From assembly GCF_030732845.1 (NCBI RefSeq), contig NZ_JASHKA010000004.1, forward strand, positions 1 to 64,000: a stretch of DNA of 64,000 nt. Reading direction: 5' to 3'. How positions within the stretch are numbered: position 1 is the first letter of the stretch; each line of letters starts with the position of its first letter. Both the position numbers and the translations under genes were made by a program. Shown here piece by piece: positions 27,410 through 37,061 of the stretch. The stretch comes from Roseibium sp. MMSF_3544 (GTDB lineage Bacteria > Pseudomonadota > Alphaproteobacteria > Rhizobiales > Stappiaceae). The notes under the pieces are model-generated. The model ran no database searches, was not told the DNA's origin, and was given only the letters and a program-made list of their open reading frames with translations.

Positions 27410-28894
27410 ATGAAAGGCAGTTTGCAGAAAGTCGAAACGGAAGAAGACATCCAGCGCCTCGCGCCGCACAACGCGGAAGCGGAAAGACAGCTGCTGGGCG
27501 CGATTCTGGTGAACAACGAAACGTTCTACCGGGTCTCGGACTTTCTGGAACCGCATCATTTTTTCGTCCCTTCCCATCAGGACATTTACGAAAAAATCAG
27601 CCATCTCATCCGGGCGGGGAAAACAGCTTCCCCGATCACGCTGAAGACATTTTATCCCGCGGACGCAAAGATCGCGGACCTGTCCGCGACGCAGTTCCTG
27701 CTTAGACTAGCCGGAGATGCAGCCTCTATAATCAACGCAGAAGACTATGGGCGCACCATTTACGATCTCGCCATTCGCCGGAACCTTATCCGGATCGGCG
27801 AAGACATGGTGAATATCGCATTTGATGCGCCCATAGACGTGCCTCCCGGGCAGCAGATAGACGATGCGGAGCGCAGGTTGTTCGAACTTGCCGAGACCGG
27901 CCGCAGCGAGGGCGGTTTCGTCTCTTTCGGCGATGCGCTTAGCGAAACCATCGAAATGGCGCACGCAGCCTATAACCGCGAAGGCGCGCTTTCGGGCATA
28001 TCCACGGGCCTCAGGGAGCTCGACCGGCTGATGGGTGGCCTGCAGCAGTCCGACCTGATCGTTTTGGCCGGGCGTCCGGCGATGGGAAAGACATCTCTTG
28101 CAACCAACATCGCCTACAACATCGCCCAGGGCTACAAATCCGAGGAACAGCCGGACGGAACACTCAAGACCGTCAATGGCGGGGTTGTGGGCTTTTTCTC
28201 ACTCGAAATGTCGGCCGAACAGCTCGCGACCCGTATTATTTCCGAGCAGGCAGAAATCTCGTCTTCCAAGATTCGCCGCGGAGACATTACCGAAGCGGAG
28301 TTTGAAAAACTCGCCGCATGCGCCCAGACAATGCAAACGGTGCCGCTTCATGTGGACCAGACGGGTGGCATCTCGATTGCGTCGCTGGTGGCCAAAGCCC
28401 GCCGGCTAAAGCGCCAGCGCGGCCTTGACCTCTTGGTGGTCGACTACATCCAGTTGCTCTCAGGATCTGCGAAGAACTCCGGCAACCGGGTCCAGGAAAT
28501 CACGGAAATCACAACGGGCCTGAAAGCGCTCGCAAAGGAGCTCAACGTCCCGATCATTGCTTTGTCACAGCTTTCCCGCCAAGTGGAATCGCGCGACGAC
28601 AAACGGCCGATGATGTCGGACCTTCGCGAATCGGGGTCCATCGAACAGGACGCGGACGTCATTTTGTTCGTTTACCGCGAGGAGTATTACCTCTCCAAAA
28701 CCGAACCGGAGATCGGATCGCCCGAATACGCTGCCTGGGAATCCAAGCATGATGCGGCAAGGGGAAAGGCTGAAGTCATCATTGCCAAGCAGCGCCACGG
28801 ACCGACGGGAACGGCCAACCTGCACTTCCAGGGCGAATTCACCCGCTTCTCCGACCTGGCAGAAGACGACCACCTGCCGGAGCGCTACGAGTAG
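27410..28894 (+). CDS. dnaB: Replicative DNA helicase
   Basis: DnaB (494 aa from the ATG at 27410) is the hexameric fork helicase. The N-terminal domain has APHNAEAERQLLGAILVNNETF. The RecA-like domain has the Walker A loop LAGRPAMGKTSLATNIAYN, FSLEMSAEQLATR, the Walker B region LLVVDYIQLL and ALSQLSRQVESRDDKRPMMSDLRESG. Starts at 27353 (TTG) and 27377 (ATG) are also in frame; 27410 has a GGGGG at good spacing. No intein is present, though DnaB is a common intein site. Confidence 0.96.
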   Translation: MKGSLQKVETEEDIQRLAPHNAEAERQLLGAILVNNETFYRVSDFLEPHHFFVPSHQDIYEKISHLIRAGKTASPITLKTFYPADAKIADLSATQFLLRLAGDAASIINAEDYGRTIYDLAIRRNLIRIGEDMVNIAFDAPIDVPPGQQIDDAERRLFELAETGRSEGGFVSFGDALSETIEMAHAAYNREGALSGISTGLRELDRLMGGLQQSDLIVLAGRPAMGKTSLATNIAYNIAQGYKSEEQPDGTLKTVNGGVVGFFSLEMSAEQLATRIISEQAEISSSKIRRGDITEAEFEKLAACAQTMQTVPLHVDQTGGISIASLVAKARRLKRQRGLDLLVVDYIQLLSGSAKNSGNRVQEITEITTGLKALAKELNVPIIALSQLSRQVESRDDKRPMMSDLRESGSIEQDADVILFVYREEYYLSKTEPEIGSPEYAAWESKHDAARGKAEVIIAKQRHGPTGTANLHFQGEFTRFSDLAEDDHLPERYE

Positions 28895-29052
28895 TCAATT
28901 CCCACTCGCTTGACAGAATGGTTTGAACAGACGTGTTGTTGGCGTGTCTGTTCCCCCTAACCGGAATGTCTCGAGACTTTGAAATCGAAGGCCAGCGACC
29001 GGTCTGCCGGCTCGTACAAATTAACAATTTTAAACCATCATTAAGCCTCGCT

Positions 29053-29069
29053 ATTTACCCTAGGTAAAT
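29053..29069. promoter_or_regulatory. Palindrome upstream of the PilZ gene
   Basis: Perfect 7-bp arms ATTTACC (29053-29059) and GGTAAAT (29063-29069) around CTA, 38 bases before the PilZ start. Spacing and AT content suit an operator overlapping the promoter. The binding protein is unknown. Confidence 0.4.
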
Positions 29070-29107
29070 AATCGCGTTCGCGTTCGTATTTTTGGAAAAG
29101 AGACAGC

Positions 29108-29383
29108 GTGTATTCATCGGCGCAAAAACTGTTGGAAGAAGCCCGCATCTTCCCGCGCAAGCGGTGCAAGTGGCCCGGCATTCTGAAACACAACAACTCG
29201 CATCGTCCCTGCGTCGTTGAAGACATCAGCGCGGGCGGGTGCCGGATTGCCACCAAAACCAAGGATCTTGCCCAAAACGACGCCGTTATCGTCGAAGTGG
29301 AAAGCCGCAAACTCCGGTTTCACGGAGAAATCCGCTGGATCCGAACCGACGAAGCCGGCATCGAGTTTCTCTACCAGGACTAG
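29108..29383 (+). CDS. PilZ-domain protein
   Basis: A 91-residue protein consisting of one PilZ domain, usually a cyclic-di-GMP receptor. Seen are the basic FPRKRCKWPG element and DISAGGCRI, matching the (D/N)xSxxG motif, followed by IRWIRTDEAGIEFL. The first motif is not the full RxxxR, so ligand binding is uncertain. The GTG at 29108 is used. It stands alone between dnaB and alr, with a palindrome upstream. Confidence 0.85.
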   Translation: MYSSAQKLLEEARIFPRKRCKWPGILKHNNSHRPCVVEDISAGGCRIATKTKDLAQNDAVIVEVESRKLRFHGEIRWIRTDEAGIEFLYQD

Positions 29384-29550
29384 CTTCCATACCTAGGATT
29401 AGGCTTCACTAGCTTGAAATCCAAAGGTTGCCGGCGGTGTAAATACGCCGCATTCCTCGTCGATTTTTCAAATGGCACAGATCGTGGACGATGCGCTAAA
29501 CTCGCCGGCGATTCCACAGACGTTTCATTTCGCTGGAGCAAAACCGGACT

Positions 29551-30693
29551 GTGCCTTCACACACGGAAAACGCCTTTCACTCCGATTTATACGGCGGCCG
29601 CCTGACAATTGATCTGGACGCGATTGCGCGGAACTGGAGCTATCTGAAGAACAGATTGAGCGGTTCGACGGAATGTGCGGCTGCAATCAAGGCGGACGCT
29701 TACGGCATGGGACAGGCAGCTGCAGGCAAAGCGCTGTTCGATGCCGGCTGCCGCACATTTTTTGTTGCTGTTCCAACCGAGGCCCTGTCGCTCAGAAAAG
29801 TGCTGCCCGATGCGGTGATCTATGCACTGAACGGTCTGCTGCCCGGTACGGTCGACCACTATCTCGAACACGGAATCCGGCCCGTACTCGGCTCCCATGA
29901 CGAGCTGACGGAGTGGATTGATGTCTGCAAGTCTGCGGGAAAATCACTTGATGCTGCCGTTCACGTCGACACGGGCATTCATCGGCTGGGGCTTTCACCG
30001 GACGAGTTTTCGGCAACGCTTTCCAACGCCGACCTCATGGGTCCTTTTGTTCCCAAGCTCCTGATGAGCCATCTTGCATGCGGTTCAACGCCTGATCACG
30101 TGATGAACATTCACCAGCTCGAACTCTTTCGGGACATCACCGAACCGCATGCGCACATTCCGCGATCCCTGGCAAATTCTGCCGGAACCCTTATGGGACA
30201 GGAGTTCCACTTCGACCTCGTGCGGCCGGGCATTGCTCTTTACGGAGGGCAGGCCATCGAGGACACGCCCAATCCAATGACACCCGTTGCGAAAGTCGAA
30301 GCGCGGATCATGATTGTGCGGGATGTCCCAGAAGGCGACACCATCGGCTACGGCGCACGCCATACGGCGAACCGCCCCCTCAGGAACGCTGTCGTTGCTG
30401 CCGGTTATGCGGACGGACTGCTGCGCGGCGCGAGTTCGTCCGACGATCGCCCGGGCGGGTTCGCGATGATCGGTGGTCATAGGGCGCCCATCTTGGGCCG
30501 GATCTCCATGGACATGATCACGCTGGACGTCACGGATGTTCCAGATCACCTGGTCAAACGCGGCGCGTTTGTGGAAATGCTCGGACCCAATGTTGCAGCT
30601 GCGGACCTGGCAGCTTATGCGGAGACAATCGATTACGAATATCTCACGAGCCTCGGGCAGCGTTTTGAACGCATCTATGCCCCCCTCACCTGA
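29551..30693 (+). CDS. alr: Alanine racemase
   Basis: Alr (380 aa) interconverts L- and D-alanine with PLP for peptidoglycan. The PLP lysine is in AAIKADAYGMG (Lys47), the second-face tyrosine in TIGYGARHT, and HVDTGIHRLGL and LVRPGIALYGG are family blocks. It starts with GTG at 29551; no ATG is near. radA follows after 15 bases. Confidence 0.95.
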   Translation: MPSHTENAFHSDLYGGRLTIDLDAIARNWSYLKNRLSGSTECAAAIKADAYGMGQAAAGKALFDAGCRTFFVAVPTEALSLRKVLPDAVIYALNGLLPGTVDHYLEHGIRPVLGSHDELTEWIDVCKSAGKSLDAAVHVDTGIHRLGLSPDEFSATLSNADLMGPFVPKLLMSHLACGSTPDHVMNIHQLELFRDITEPHAHIPRSLANSAGTLMGQEFHFDLVRPGIALYGGQAIEDTPNPMTPVAKVEARIMIVRDVPEGDTIGYGARHTANRPLRNAVVAAGYADGLLRGASSSDDRPGGFAMIGGHRAPILGRISMDMITLDVTDVPDHLVKRGAFVEMLGPNVAAADLAAYAETIDYEYLTSLGQRFERIYAPLT

Positions 30694-30708
30694 TCGGAGC
30701 AGTTTTCG

Positions 30709-32103
30709 ATGGCGCGAAGGTCAAGCTCATTTGTGTGCCAGTCCTGTGGAGCTGTCACAGCCAAATGGGTCGGTCGCTGCGAATCCTGCGGCGAATGGAA
30801 TTCAATCGTCGAGGAACAGACCGGTGGCGGTATAGGCGGTGGTCCGGGTCGCGCTTCGCGCAGCAAGGGACGCGTTGTTCCTCTGGTCGGTCTTTCCGGC
30901 GACGCCAAGGAAGCCCCTCGCATTCAAACCAACGTTGCTGAGCTGGACCGGGTCACCGGTGGCGGCTTCGTCCGCGGATCCGCGCTTCTGGTGGGCGGCG
31001 ATCCTGGTATCGGCAAATCCACTCTTCTGATCCAGGCCGCGGCCCAGCTGGCGCATCTCGGCCACAAGACGGTCTATATCTCAGGTGAAGAAGCAATCGG
31101 TCAGGTACGGTTGCGCGCCGAACGTCTGGGGCTGTCCGACGCGCCCGTTGCACTGGCTGCCGAAACGAGCGTTGAGGATATTCTTGCAACGCTCGAAGCC
31201 GACACACCTCCTGCCATGCTGATCCTGGATTCGGTTCAAACCCTGTGGACCGACCAGGTGGAATCGCCTCCAGGAACGGTCACGCAGGTTCGCGCCTCTG
31301 CACAGGCAATGGTGCGTTACGCCAAGAAGAACGGAACGACGCTGGTTCTGGTCGGGCATGTAACAAAGGACGGTCAAATTGCCGGTCCGCGCGTGGTGGA
31401 GCATATGGTCGATGCCGTTCTCTACTTCGAAGGCGACGGTGCGCATCAGTACCGCATTCTGCGTTCGGTCAAGAACCGCTTCGGTGCGACCGATGAAATC
31501 GGCGTCTTTGAAATGACCGGCAAGGGCCTCGTCGAAGTCGCCAATCCATCGGCTCTCTTTCTGGGAGACCGGACGACCTCGGCGCCTGGAGCTGCGGTAT
31601 TTGCCGGTCTTGAAGGGTCCCGGCCCCTGCTTATCGAGATCCAGGCGCTGGTCGCCCAATCAACGCTTGGAACCCCGCGCAGAGCGGTGATCGGCTGGGA
31701 CAATGCACGCCTCTCCATGATCCTGGCAGTGCTGGAAGCACGCTGTGGAGTCCGTTTCTCACAGCACGATGTTTACCTCAATGTGGCGGGCGGCCTTAAA
31801 ATCAACGAACCTGGAGCCGATCTTGCTGTCGCGGCGGCCTTGATATCGTCACTTAGCGGGCTTGCCCTTCCGGCCAATTGCGTCTATTTCGGCGAGGTTA
31901 GCCTGTCGGGCGCCATTCGGCCTGTGGCCCAGGCGCAGTCCAGGCTAAAGGAAGCGGAAAAACTCGGCTTCGATCAGGCGATTTGTCCGGAGGGCAACCT
32001 CAAGGACGGGGCAGGATCGGCATTCAAGGCAACTGGCCTTGCGGAACTTGGGGACTTTGTCGCCAAACTCTCGGCTGAGGCTAGTGCGTCGGGGGGCACT
32101 TGA
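30709..32103 (+). CDS. radA: DNA repair protein RadA
   Basis: RadA/Sms (464 aa), a RecA-like branch-migration helicase. It has an N-terminal four-cysteine zinc finger (FVCQSCGAVTAKWVGRCESCG), the Walker A loop GGDPGIGKSTLL, the RadA-specific KNRFGATDEIGVFEM, and a C-terminal Lon-protease-like domain (GGLKINEPGADLAVAAALIS). The length is typical. Confidence 0.96.
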   Translation: MARRSSSFVCQSCGAVTAKWVGRCESCGEWNSIVEEQTGGGIGGGPGRASRSKGRVVPLVGLSGDAKEAPRIQTNVAELDRVTGGGFVRGSALLVGGDPGIGKSTLLIQAAAQLAHLGHKTVYISGEEAIGQVRLRAERLGLSDAPVALAAETSVEDILATLEADTPPAMLILDSVQTLWTDQVESPPGTVTQVRASAQAMVRYAKKNGTTLVLVGHVTKDGQIAGPRVVEHMVDAVLYFEGDGAHQYRILRSVKNRFGATDEIGVFEMTGKGLVEVANPSALFLGDRTTSAPGAAVFAGLEGSRPLLIEIQALVAQSTLGTPRRAVIGWDNARLSMILAVLEARCGVRFSQHDVYLNVAGGLKINEPGADLAVAAALISSLSGLALPANCVYFGEVSLSGAIRPVAQAQSRLKEAEKLGFDQAICPEGNLKDGAGSAFKATGLAELGDFVAKLSAEASASGGT

Positions 32104-32178
32104 CGCATGATGCACCCGGGATCGGAATAGAGACTTCAGCTCATTTCTGGGCGCCAGACAAAGGGACTTTTCAGGAAC

Positions 32179-32790
32179 ATGCCGATAACCATTCTGGACG
32201 GACTGCTCTTGGCCATCATGTTCATTTCGGCGGTGCTTGCGATGATCCGCGGATTTGTTCGCGAAGTTCTTTCGATCGTTTCCTGGGTTGCGGCGGCGGC
32301 CGCGGCATTTTTGCTCTACGAACGGGTCTTGCCTTACGCAAAACAATACATAACTCATGACCTGGTCGCGACCGGCGCCTCGGCAGCGGCCGTGTTCCTG
32401 GTGACGTTGCTCATTGTCAGCTACATTACGATGCGGATTTCGGACTTTGTGCTGGACAGCCGGATCGGTGCGCTCGACCGCACGCTCGGTTTCGTGTTCG
32501 GCGCGGTGCGCGGTCTGCTGCTGGTCGTCGTGGCGATGATGTTCTTCAACTGGTTCGTTCAGCCGGACAAGCAGCCTGAATGGGTTCTGGATGCCAAATC
32601 CCGCCCGATCCTTTTGTCGATCGGTGAAAGACTTGTCGCCGTGCTTCCGGAAGACCCGGAAAAGGCAATCCTTGACCGGATACGCGACGCGGACCTGACA
32701 GGCAGCGGCGCTGGAACGCCGTCTGAGGAGCCGGAATACAGCGACTCAGAGCGTCAGGGCCTGGAACAACTGACGAGCGACAACAACTAA
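32179..32790 (+). CDS. cvpA: CvpA-family membrane protein
   Basis: A 203-residue inner-membrane protein with four helices in the first 125 residues and a charged C-terminal tail. The motifs are ILDGLLLAIMFISAVLAMIRGFVREVLS and DRTLGFVFGAVRGLLLV, typical of CvpA, which is linked to envelope stress and colicin V export in E. coli. It precedes purF, the conserved pairing. Confidence 0.9.
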   Translation: MPITILDGLLLAIMFISAVLAMIRGFVREVLSIVSWVAAAAAAFLLYERVLPYAKQYITHDLVATGASAAAVFLVTLLIVSYITMRISDFVLDSRIGALDRTLGFVFGAVRGLLLVVVAMMFFNWFVQPDKQPEWVLDAKSRPILLSIGERLVAVLPEDPEKAILDRIRDADLTGSGAGTPSEEPEYSDSERQGLEQLTSDNN

Positions 32791-32928
32791 CGCCATAAGG
32801 CGGCGCAGACACTTTGACATGGCATCCCGGCCTCAGGTGCGGGATGCATAACTGCTTTCTCAGGAAGGCAAAGCGATCCGAAGTCCCGGGCCGGTTCAAA
32901 AGGCCGGCCGAAAAGAGGAGTGTTCGCC

Positions 32929-34401
32929 ATGGCTGGCGGAACGGAAGTGCACGAACAATGCGACATGGATGGCGATACGCTTCGCGAAGAATGCGGCGTC
33001 TTCGGAATTCTCGGGCATGAGGACGCGAGCGCCCTCACCGCTCTCGGCCTTCACGCTCTCCAGCACCGCGGGCAGGAAGCTGCCGGCATCGTGACATTCG
33101 ACAATGAACAGTTCCGGGCAGAACGGCACCTTGGCCTGGTCGGCGATCACTTCTCCGACGCCGAAACCATCGGACGGCTGACCGGGCGGGCAGCCGTCGG
33201 TCATGTCCGCTATTCAACGACCGGCGAAACCATTCTTCGAAACGTTCAGCCCCTGTTTGCGGAACTCGACGGCGGCGGCATTGCGGTCTGCCACAATGGC
33301 AACTTCACCAACGCCCTCACCCTGAGACAACAGTTGATCCGGGACGGCGCGATCTGCCAGTCCACTTCTGACTCAGAAGTTGTCCTGCAACTGGTTGCCC
33401 GCTCGCGCAAGGCCAAGATCATCGAGCGCTTCATCGAAGCAATCATGCAGATGGAAGGCGCCTATTCCCTTGTCGCCCTGACGTCCAAGAAACTGATCGG
33501 TGCCCGGGATCCGCTCGGTATTCGCCCCCTCGTGCTCGGTGACCTGAACGGAGCTCCGATCCTTGCCTCCGAGACTTGTGCTCTGGATATCATTGGCGCG
33601 AAATTCATCCGCGAAGTAGAAAACGGCGAGGTGATCGTCTGTACGTCGACAGGGATCCAGTCCTATTTCCCGTTCGGCAAGCGCAAAGCACGGCCCTGCA
33701 TCTTTGAGTACATCTATTTTTCACGGCCGGATTCCATTCTGGGCGGTCGCAGCGTCTACGATGTTCGCAGCGAAATGGGCAAGCAGCTTGCGCGCGAAAC
33801 CAGTGTCGAAGCTGACGTGATCGTACCCGTACCGGACAGCGGCGTTCCGGCCGCGATCGGATACAGCCAGGAAAGCGGCATTCCTTTCGAACTCGGCATC
33901 ATCCGCAATCACTATGTCGGACGAACCTTCATCGAACCGACGCAGCAGATCCGGGCGCTTGGTGTGAAGATGAAGCACAGTGCAAACCGGTCACAGATTG
34001 AGGGCAAGCGTGTTGTCCTTGTCGACGACAGTCTCGTGCGGGGCACGACTTCGGTCAAAATCGTCCAGATGATCCGCGAGGCCGGTGCCAAGGAAGTGCA
34101 TTTCCGCCTTGCCAGCCCGCCGATCAGATATTCCGACTACTACGGCATCGATACACCGGTGCGCGAGAAACTCCTGGCGGCCAAATACAGCCTGGAAGAA
34201 ATGTGCGCTTATATCGGCGCCGATAGCCTGGCATTCCTGTCCGTGGACGGCATGTATAAGTCCATGGGGTATGAGGGGCGTGACGACGAAAATCCGCAAT
34301 TCACCGACCACGGCTTCACCGGCGACTATCCGACGCCGCTGACGGATCTTTCCGAAGACCAGGAATTCATCAGTGCGCCGCGCCTGGTGGAGGTCGGCTA
34401 A
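32929..34401 (+). CDS. purF: Amidophosphoribosyltransferase
   Basis: PurF (490 aa) makes phosphoribosylamine from PRPP and glutamine. Cys22 in EECGVFGILGHEDAS would become the N-terminal nucleophile after loss of a 21-residue propeptide. HRGQEAAGIVTFD and the PRPP loop VVLVDDSLVRGTTS are present. The CxxC that precedes FTGxYP in Fe-S-type enzymes is absent (TDHGFTGDYPT), so cluster binding is unlikely there. The ATG at 32929 with AGGAG is preferred over a GTG at 32920. Confidence 0.95.
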   Translation: MAGGTEVHEQCDMDGDTLREECGVFGILGHEDASALTALGLHALQHRGQEAAGIVTFDNEQFRAERHLGLVGDHFSDAETIGRLTGRAAVGHVRYSTTGETILRNVQPLFAELDGGGIAVCHNGNFTNALTLRQQLIRDGAICQSTSDSEVVLQLVARSRKAKIIERFIEAIMQMEGAYSLVALTSKKLIGARDPLGIRPLVLGDLNGAPILASETCALDIIGAKFIREVENGEVIVCTSTGIQSYFPFGKRKARPCIFEYIYFSRPDSILGGRSVYDVRSEMGKQLARETSVEADVIVPVPDSGVPAAIGYSQESGIPFELGIIRNHYVGRTFIEPTQQIRALGVKMKHSANRSQIEGKRVVLVDDSLVRGTTSVKIVQMIREAGAKEVHFRLASPPIRYSDYYGIDTPVREKLLAAKYSLEEMCAYIGADSLAFLSVDGMYKSMGYEGRDDENPQFTDHGFTGDYPTPLTDLSEDQEFISAPRLVEVG

Positions 34402-34410
34402 GAGAGAAAA

Positions 34411-35142
34411 ATGGAACGCGACTTTGAAGGCCGGATCGCGCTGGTGACCGGCGCCTCCCGGGGTATTGGCTATCAGATTGCAAAACAACTCGGCGAACGG
34501 GGCGCACACGTCATCGCGCTGGCTCGAACCGTCGGCGGTTTGGAAGATCTGGACGACGAGATCAAGGCGGCCGGCGGACAGACCACCCTGGTTCCCCTGG
34601 ACCTGATGGATTTCGACGCGCTTGACCGCCTCGGGGCCGCCATCTACGAGCGCTGGAAGAAGCTCGATATTCTTGTCGGCAATGCGGGCATGCTCGGCGT
34701 GCTGTCACCGATTGGCCATATCAGCCCAAAAGACTTTGAAAAGGTCGTTGCGGTGAACGTGACCGCCAACTGGCGCCTGATCCGCTCCCTGGATCCGCTC
34801 CTGCGGCAATCCGATGCCGGCCGGGCACTGTTTCTAACGTCCGTGCAGGCGCAGACCCGGACCGCCTTTTGGGGCCTGCAATCGATCAGCAAGTCTGCTG
34901 TTGAAGCAATGGCAAAGACCTGGGCCAACGAGAGCCTGCAGACGGCCATGAAGATCAACCTCGCCGACCCCGGCCCAACCCGCACTGGGCTGCGCGCCAA
35001 GGCGATGCCGGGAGAATCGCCCGACAATCTGCCAGCCCCATCGGAGGTGGCCGAAGAACTTCTGGACCTGATAAAGACCGACGTCTTCCGCACCGGTGCT
35101 CTCTACGATCGCGTCAGCGGCGAATGGATGGACCTGCGCTAG
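34411..35142 (+). CDS. SDR-fold protein lacking the catalytic tyrosine
   Basis: A 243-residue short-chain dehydrogenase-like protein. The nucleotide loop TGASRGIGYQIA, NAGMLG and Ser144 are present, but at the YxxxK site the sequence is WGLQSISKSAVEA, so Lys161 is kept while tyrosine is replaced by Gln157. Related SDRs next to purF usually keep the tyrosine. Either the active site has changed or the protein is non-catalytic. It starts nine bases after purF and probably shares its transcript. Confidence 0.85.
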   Translation: MERDFEGRIALVTGASRGIGYQIAKQLGERGAHVIALARTVGGLEDLDDEIKAAGGQTTLVPLDLMDFDALDRLGAAIYERWKKLDILVGNAGMLGVLSPIGHISPKDFEKVVAVNVTANWRLIRSLDPLLRQSDAGRALFLTSVQAQTRTAFWGLQSISKSAVEAMAKTWANESLQTAMKINLADPGPTRTGLRAKAMPGESPDNLPAPSEVAEELLDLIKTDVFRTGALYDRVSGEWMDLR

Positions 35143-35207
35143 CGCGAAGATTTCCTGCTGAATAGCTCAATCCCTTCAGCACCCCCCCTGATTTTCGGAG
35201 CCCCATC

Positions 35208-35822
35208 GTGAAAAGCAAACTCAAGGCAATTGCGTGGGATTTCGACGGTGTTCTCAATCGCAACGTGGTCGATGGACGGTTTGTCTGGGCTGACATGATT
35301 GAAGAAGATCTCGGCCTCCCTTCGAAAGAGTTTGAGGCAGGAGTTTTCGATGGGTCCTTTCCGGATGTCATTTCCGGGAAAAAAGATCTGCATGAACATG
35401 TGGGTGCGTGGCTCACCGCCGGCGGATACTCCCACAAGGCGCAAGATGTCCTGGAATACTGGTTTGCAAAAGATGACCTGCAAGATCCGCTTTCCGGTGA
35501 TCTTCTTGACAAGCTTGCCGCTGAGGGCATTGTCCAGGTGATCGCAACCAACAACGAGCATTACCGCGCAACCTACATCGAGGAGACGACCGGGTTCGCA
35601 AAGCGTGTGAGCCACGTCTTTTCGTCCGGGCGCATTGGGTTTGCAAAACCCGATGCAGCGTTCTTCCATCACGTCACCGATACGCTTCGCGTTGCGCCGG
35701 GAGAAATGCTCCTTATCGATGACAGCGCAGTCAATGTGCGCACCGCCCGCTCGCTTGGCTGGAACGCATTTCACTACACGGAAGAGACCCGGCACTCGCT
35801 TGCAGCTTATCTTGGCTATTAG
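35208..35822 (+). CDS. HAD-superfamily hydrolase
   Basis: A 204-residue haloacid-dehalogenase-type phosphatase. Motif I is WDFDGVLN, motif II IATNNEH, motif III the lysine of GFAKPDAAFF, and motif IV LLIDDSAVNVRTARSLGWNAFHY. A small helical cap lies between motifs I and II. The fold and metal site are intact; the substrate is unknown. Confidence 0.88.
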   Translation: MKSKLKAIAWDFDGVLNRNVVDGRFVWADMIEEDLGLPSKEFEAGVFDGSFPDVISGKKDLHEHVGAWLTAGGYSHKAQDVLEYWFAKDDLQDPLSGDLLDKLAAEGIVQVIATNNEHYRATYIEETTGFAKRVSHVFSSGRIGFAKPDAAFFHHVTDTLRVAPGEMLLIDDSAVNVRTARSLGWNAFHYTEETRHSLAAYLGY

Positions 35823-36083
35823 GGCCAGGACTCATTAGTTTCGGTAATTGGCGCGGCAAATCGCGATGACCTGTCAGGAATAGCGCGACAAGCGGGCTTG
35901 CTGCCCGATTGAACCTTCCGATGCAGCAGATCAAAGCCGTTTTTGCGCCCTTGCGGGATAGAGTGAATTTGCCCGATCGCCTAGTTGCAAGTCATTGGAA
36001 ACCGGACAGTTTCCAGAAGTTTCGCGCGTCGAATCTGAACAAATTCACCCCTACCAACGCAGCCAAATGAATGGCGCCTGACC
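35823..36083. other. Gene-poor spacer with no recognised feature
   Basis: Between the HAD gene and the VOC gene (35823-36679, 857 bases) the only candidate gene is the weak minus-strand ORF at 36084-36431. I found no terminator, RNA gene or repeat in 35823-36083. Confidence 0.5.
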
Positions 36084-36431
36084 TTAGATTTCGATGAAGT
36101 TCAGGGTAATCGACTCATCCCACGCTTGCTGTCCAGGCTCGGATGGCCTCAGGTCATCGTTCGATGTTTCCAGGGTCGATTCGGCAACGTCTGCAAGAAC
36201 CGATATTTTTCCGCGTTCCGTTTCCACCGCCGGATTGGCAACAACACCCAACCAGTCCAAATGGCACCAGTCGCTGTGGTTCTTGTCGCCTGCCTGGTTC
36301 GCGCCGTCGTTCCGGTCATCAAAGTCAAAATGAAAAGCATCGGTATCAACGTCTTGGATCTGGTCCTCAGGGCCAGACAGGGCGTCCATGTATTCGTCAA
36401 ATCGTTGTCTATCCACAGCTACAATCTCCAT
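36084..36431 (-). CDS. Possible 115-aa acidic protein
   Basis: An acidic ORF (MEIVAVDRQRFDEYMDAL, then FHFDFDDRNDGANQ and HSDWCHLDWLGVVANP). Its composition looks like a soluble protein rather than a shadow of another gene, and nothing overlaps it. However, no ribosome-binding site precedes the ATG and a stop lies immediately upstream. I recognise no family. It may be a real orphan gene or a gene remnant. Confidence 0.35.
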   Translation of the reverse strand: MEIVAVDRQRFDEYMDALSGPEDQIQDVDTDAFHFDFDDRNDGANQAGDKNHSDWCHLDWLGVVANPAVETERGKISVLADVAESTLETSNDDLRPSEPGQQAWDESITLNFIEI

Positions 36432-36679
36432 TCAAAAATGCATTTGTGCCGGCAGCGTGTGAGTTGCGGCGTTTTTGAATGTGATGACGAGCCTTCGGGA
36501 AAGAACCTGCACCTGCGCACAGACGTCTTGCAAAACCGCAGCGCTTGAGGGCTACAGGCCGGCCGCATGAGCATCCAGACCCGACGTTTCAAAGTGAAGT
36601 GGTTTCAATCTGTGCTTGAACACACAAGCCTCATTTGAAACCATGTCGCGGTTCCCCAAACGGTCATGGGAGAGGCAAC

Positions 36680-37051
36680 ATGAAACTCGGTGCGTTTTCA
36701 ATCAGTCTGGCAGTCAAGGACCTTCAGAAATCGAAAGCTTTCTACGAGGGCCTCGGGTTCTCGGACATGGGCGGATCAGGCTCGGACGGCTGGGCGATCC
36801 TGAAAAACGGTGACACCGTCATCGGCCTCTTCCAGGGAATGTTTGAAAAGAACATGCTGACCTTCAATCCCGGCTGGGATCAGAGCGCGCAGAAACTGGA
36901 CGAATTTGAGGATATTCGCGACCTCCAGAAGAAGCTGATGGCCAAGGGCTATGCGTTCGAATCCGAGGCCGATGAAACCACTACCGGCCCGGCCAGTTTC
37001 GTGTTGATCGATCCGGACGGTAATCCGGTCCTGGTCGACCAGCACGTTTAG
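36680..37051 (+). CDS. VOC/glyoxalase-family protein
   Basis: A 123-residue vicinal-oxygen-chelate protein: SISLAVKDLQKSKAFYEGLGF, then GWAILKNGDTVIGLFQGMF and the C-terminal FVLIDPDGNPVLVDQHV. Such proteins act as dimers in metal-dependent lyase, dioxygenase or resistance roles; which one cannot be read here. GAGAGGC precedes the ATG at 36680. It converges on the inositol-phosphatase gene. Confidence 0.85.
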   Translation: MKLGAFSISLAVKDLQKSKAFYEGLGFSDMGGSGSDGWAILKNGDTVIGLFQGMFEKNMLTFNPGWDQSAQKLDEFEDIRDLQKKLMAKGYAFESEADETTTGPASFVLIDPDGNPVLVDQHV

Positions 37052-37061
37052 TTTCGCTCGC

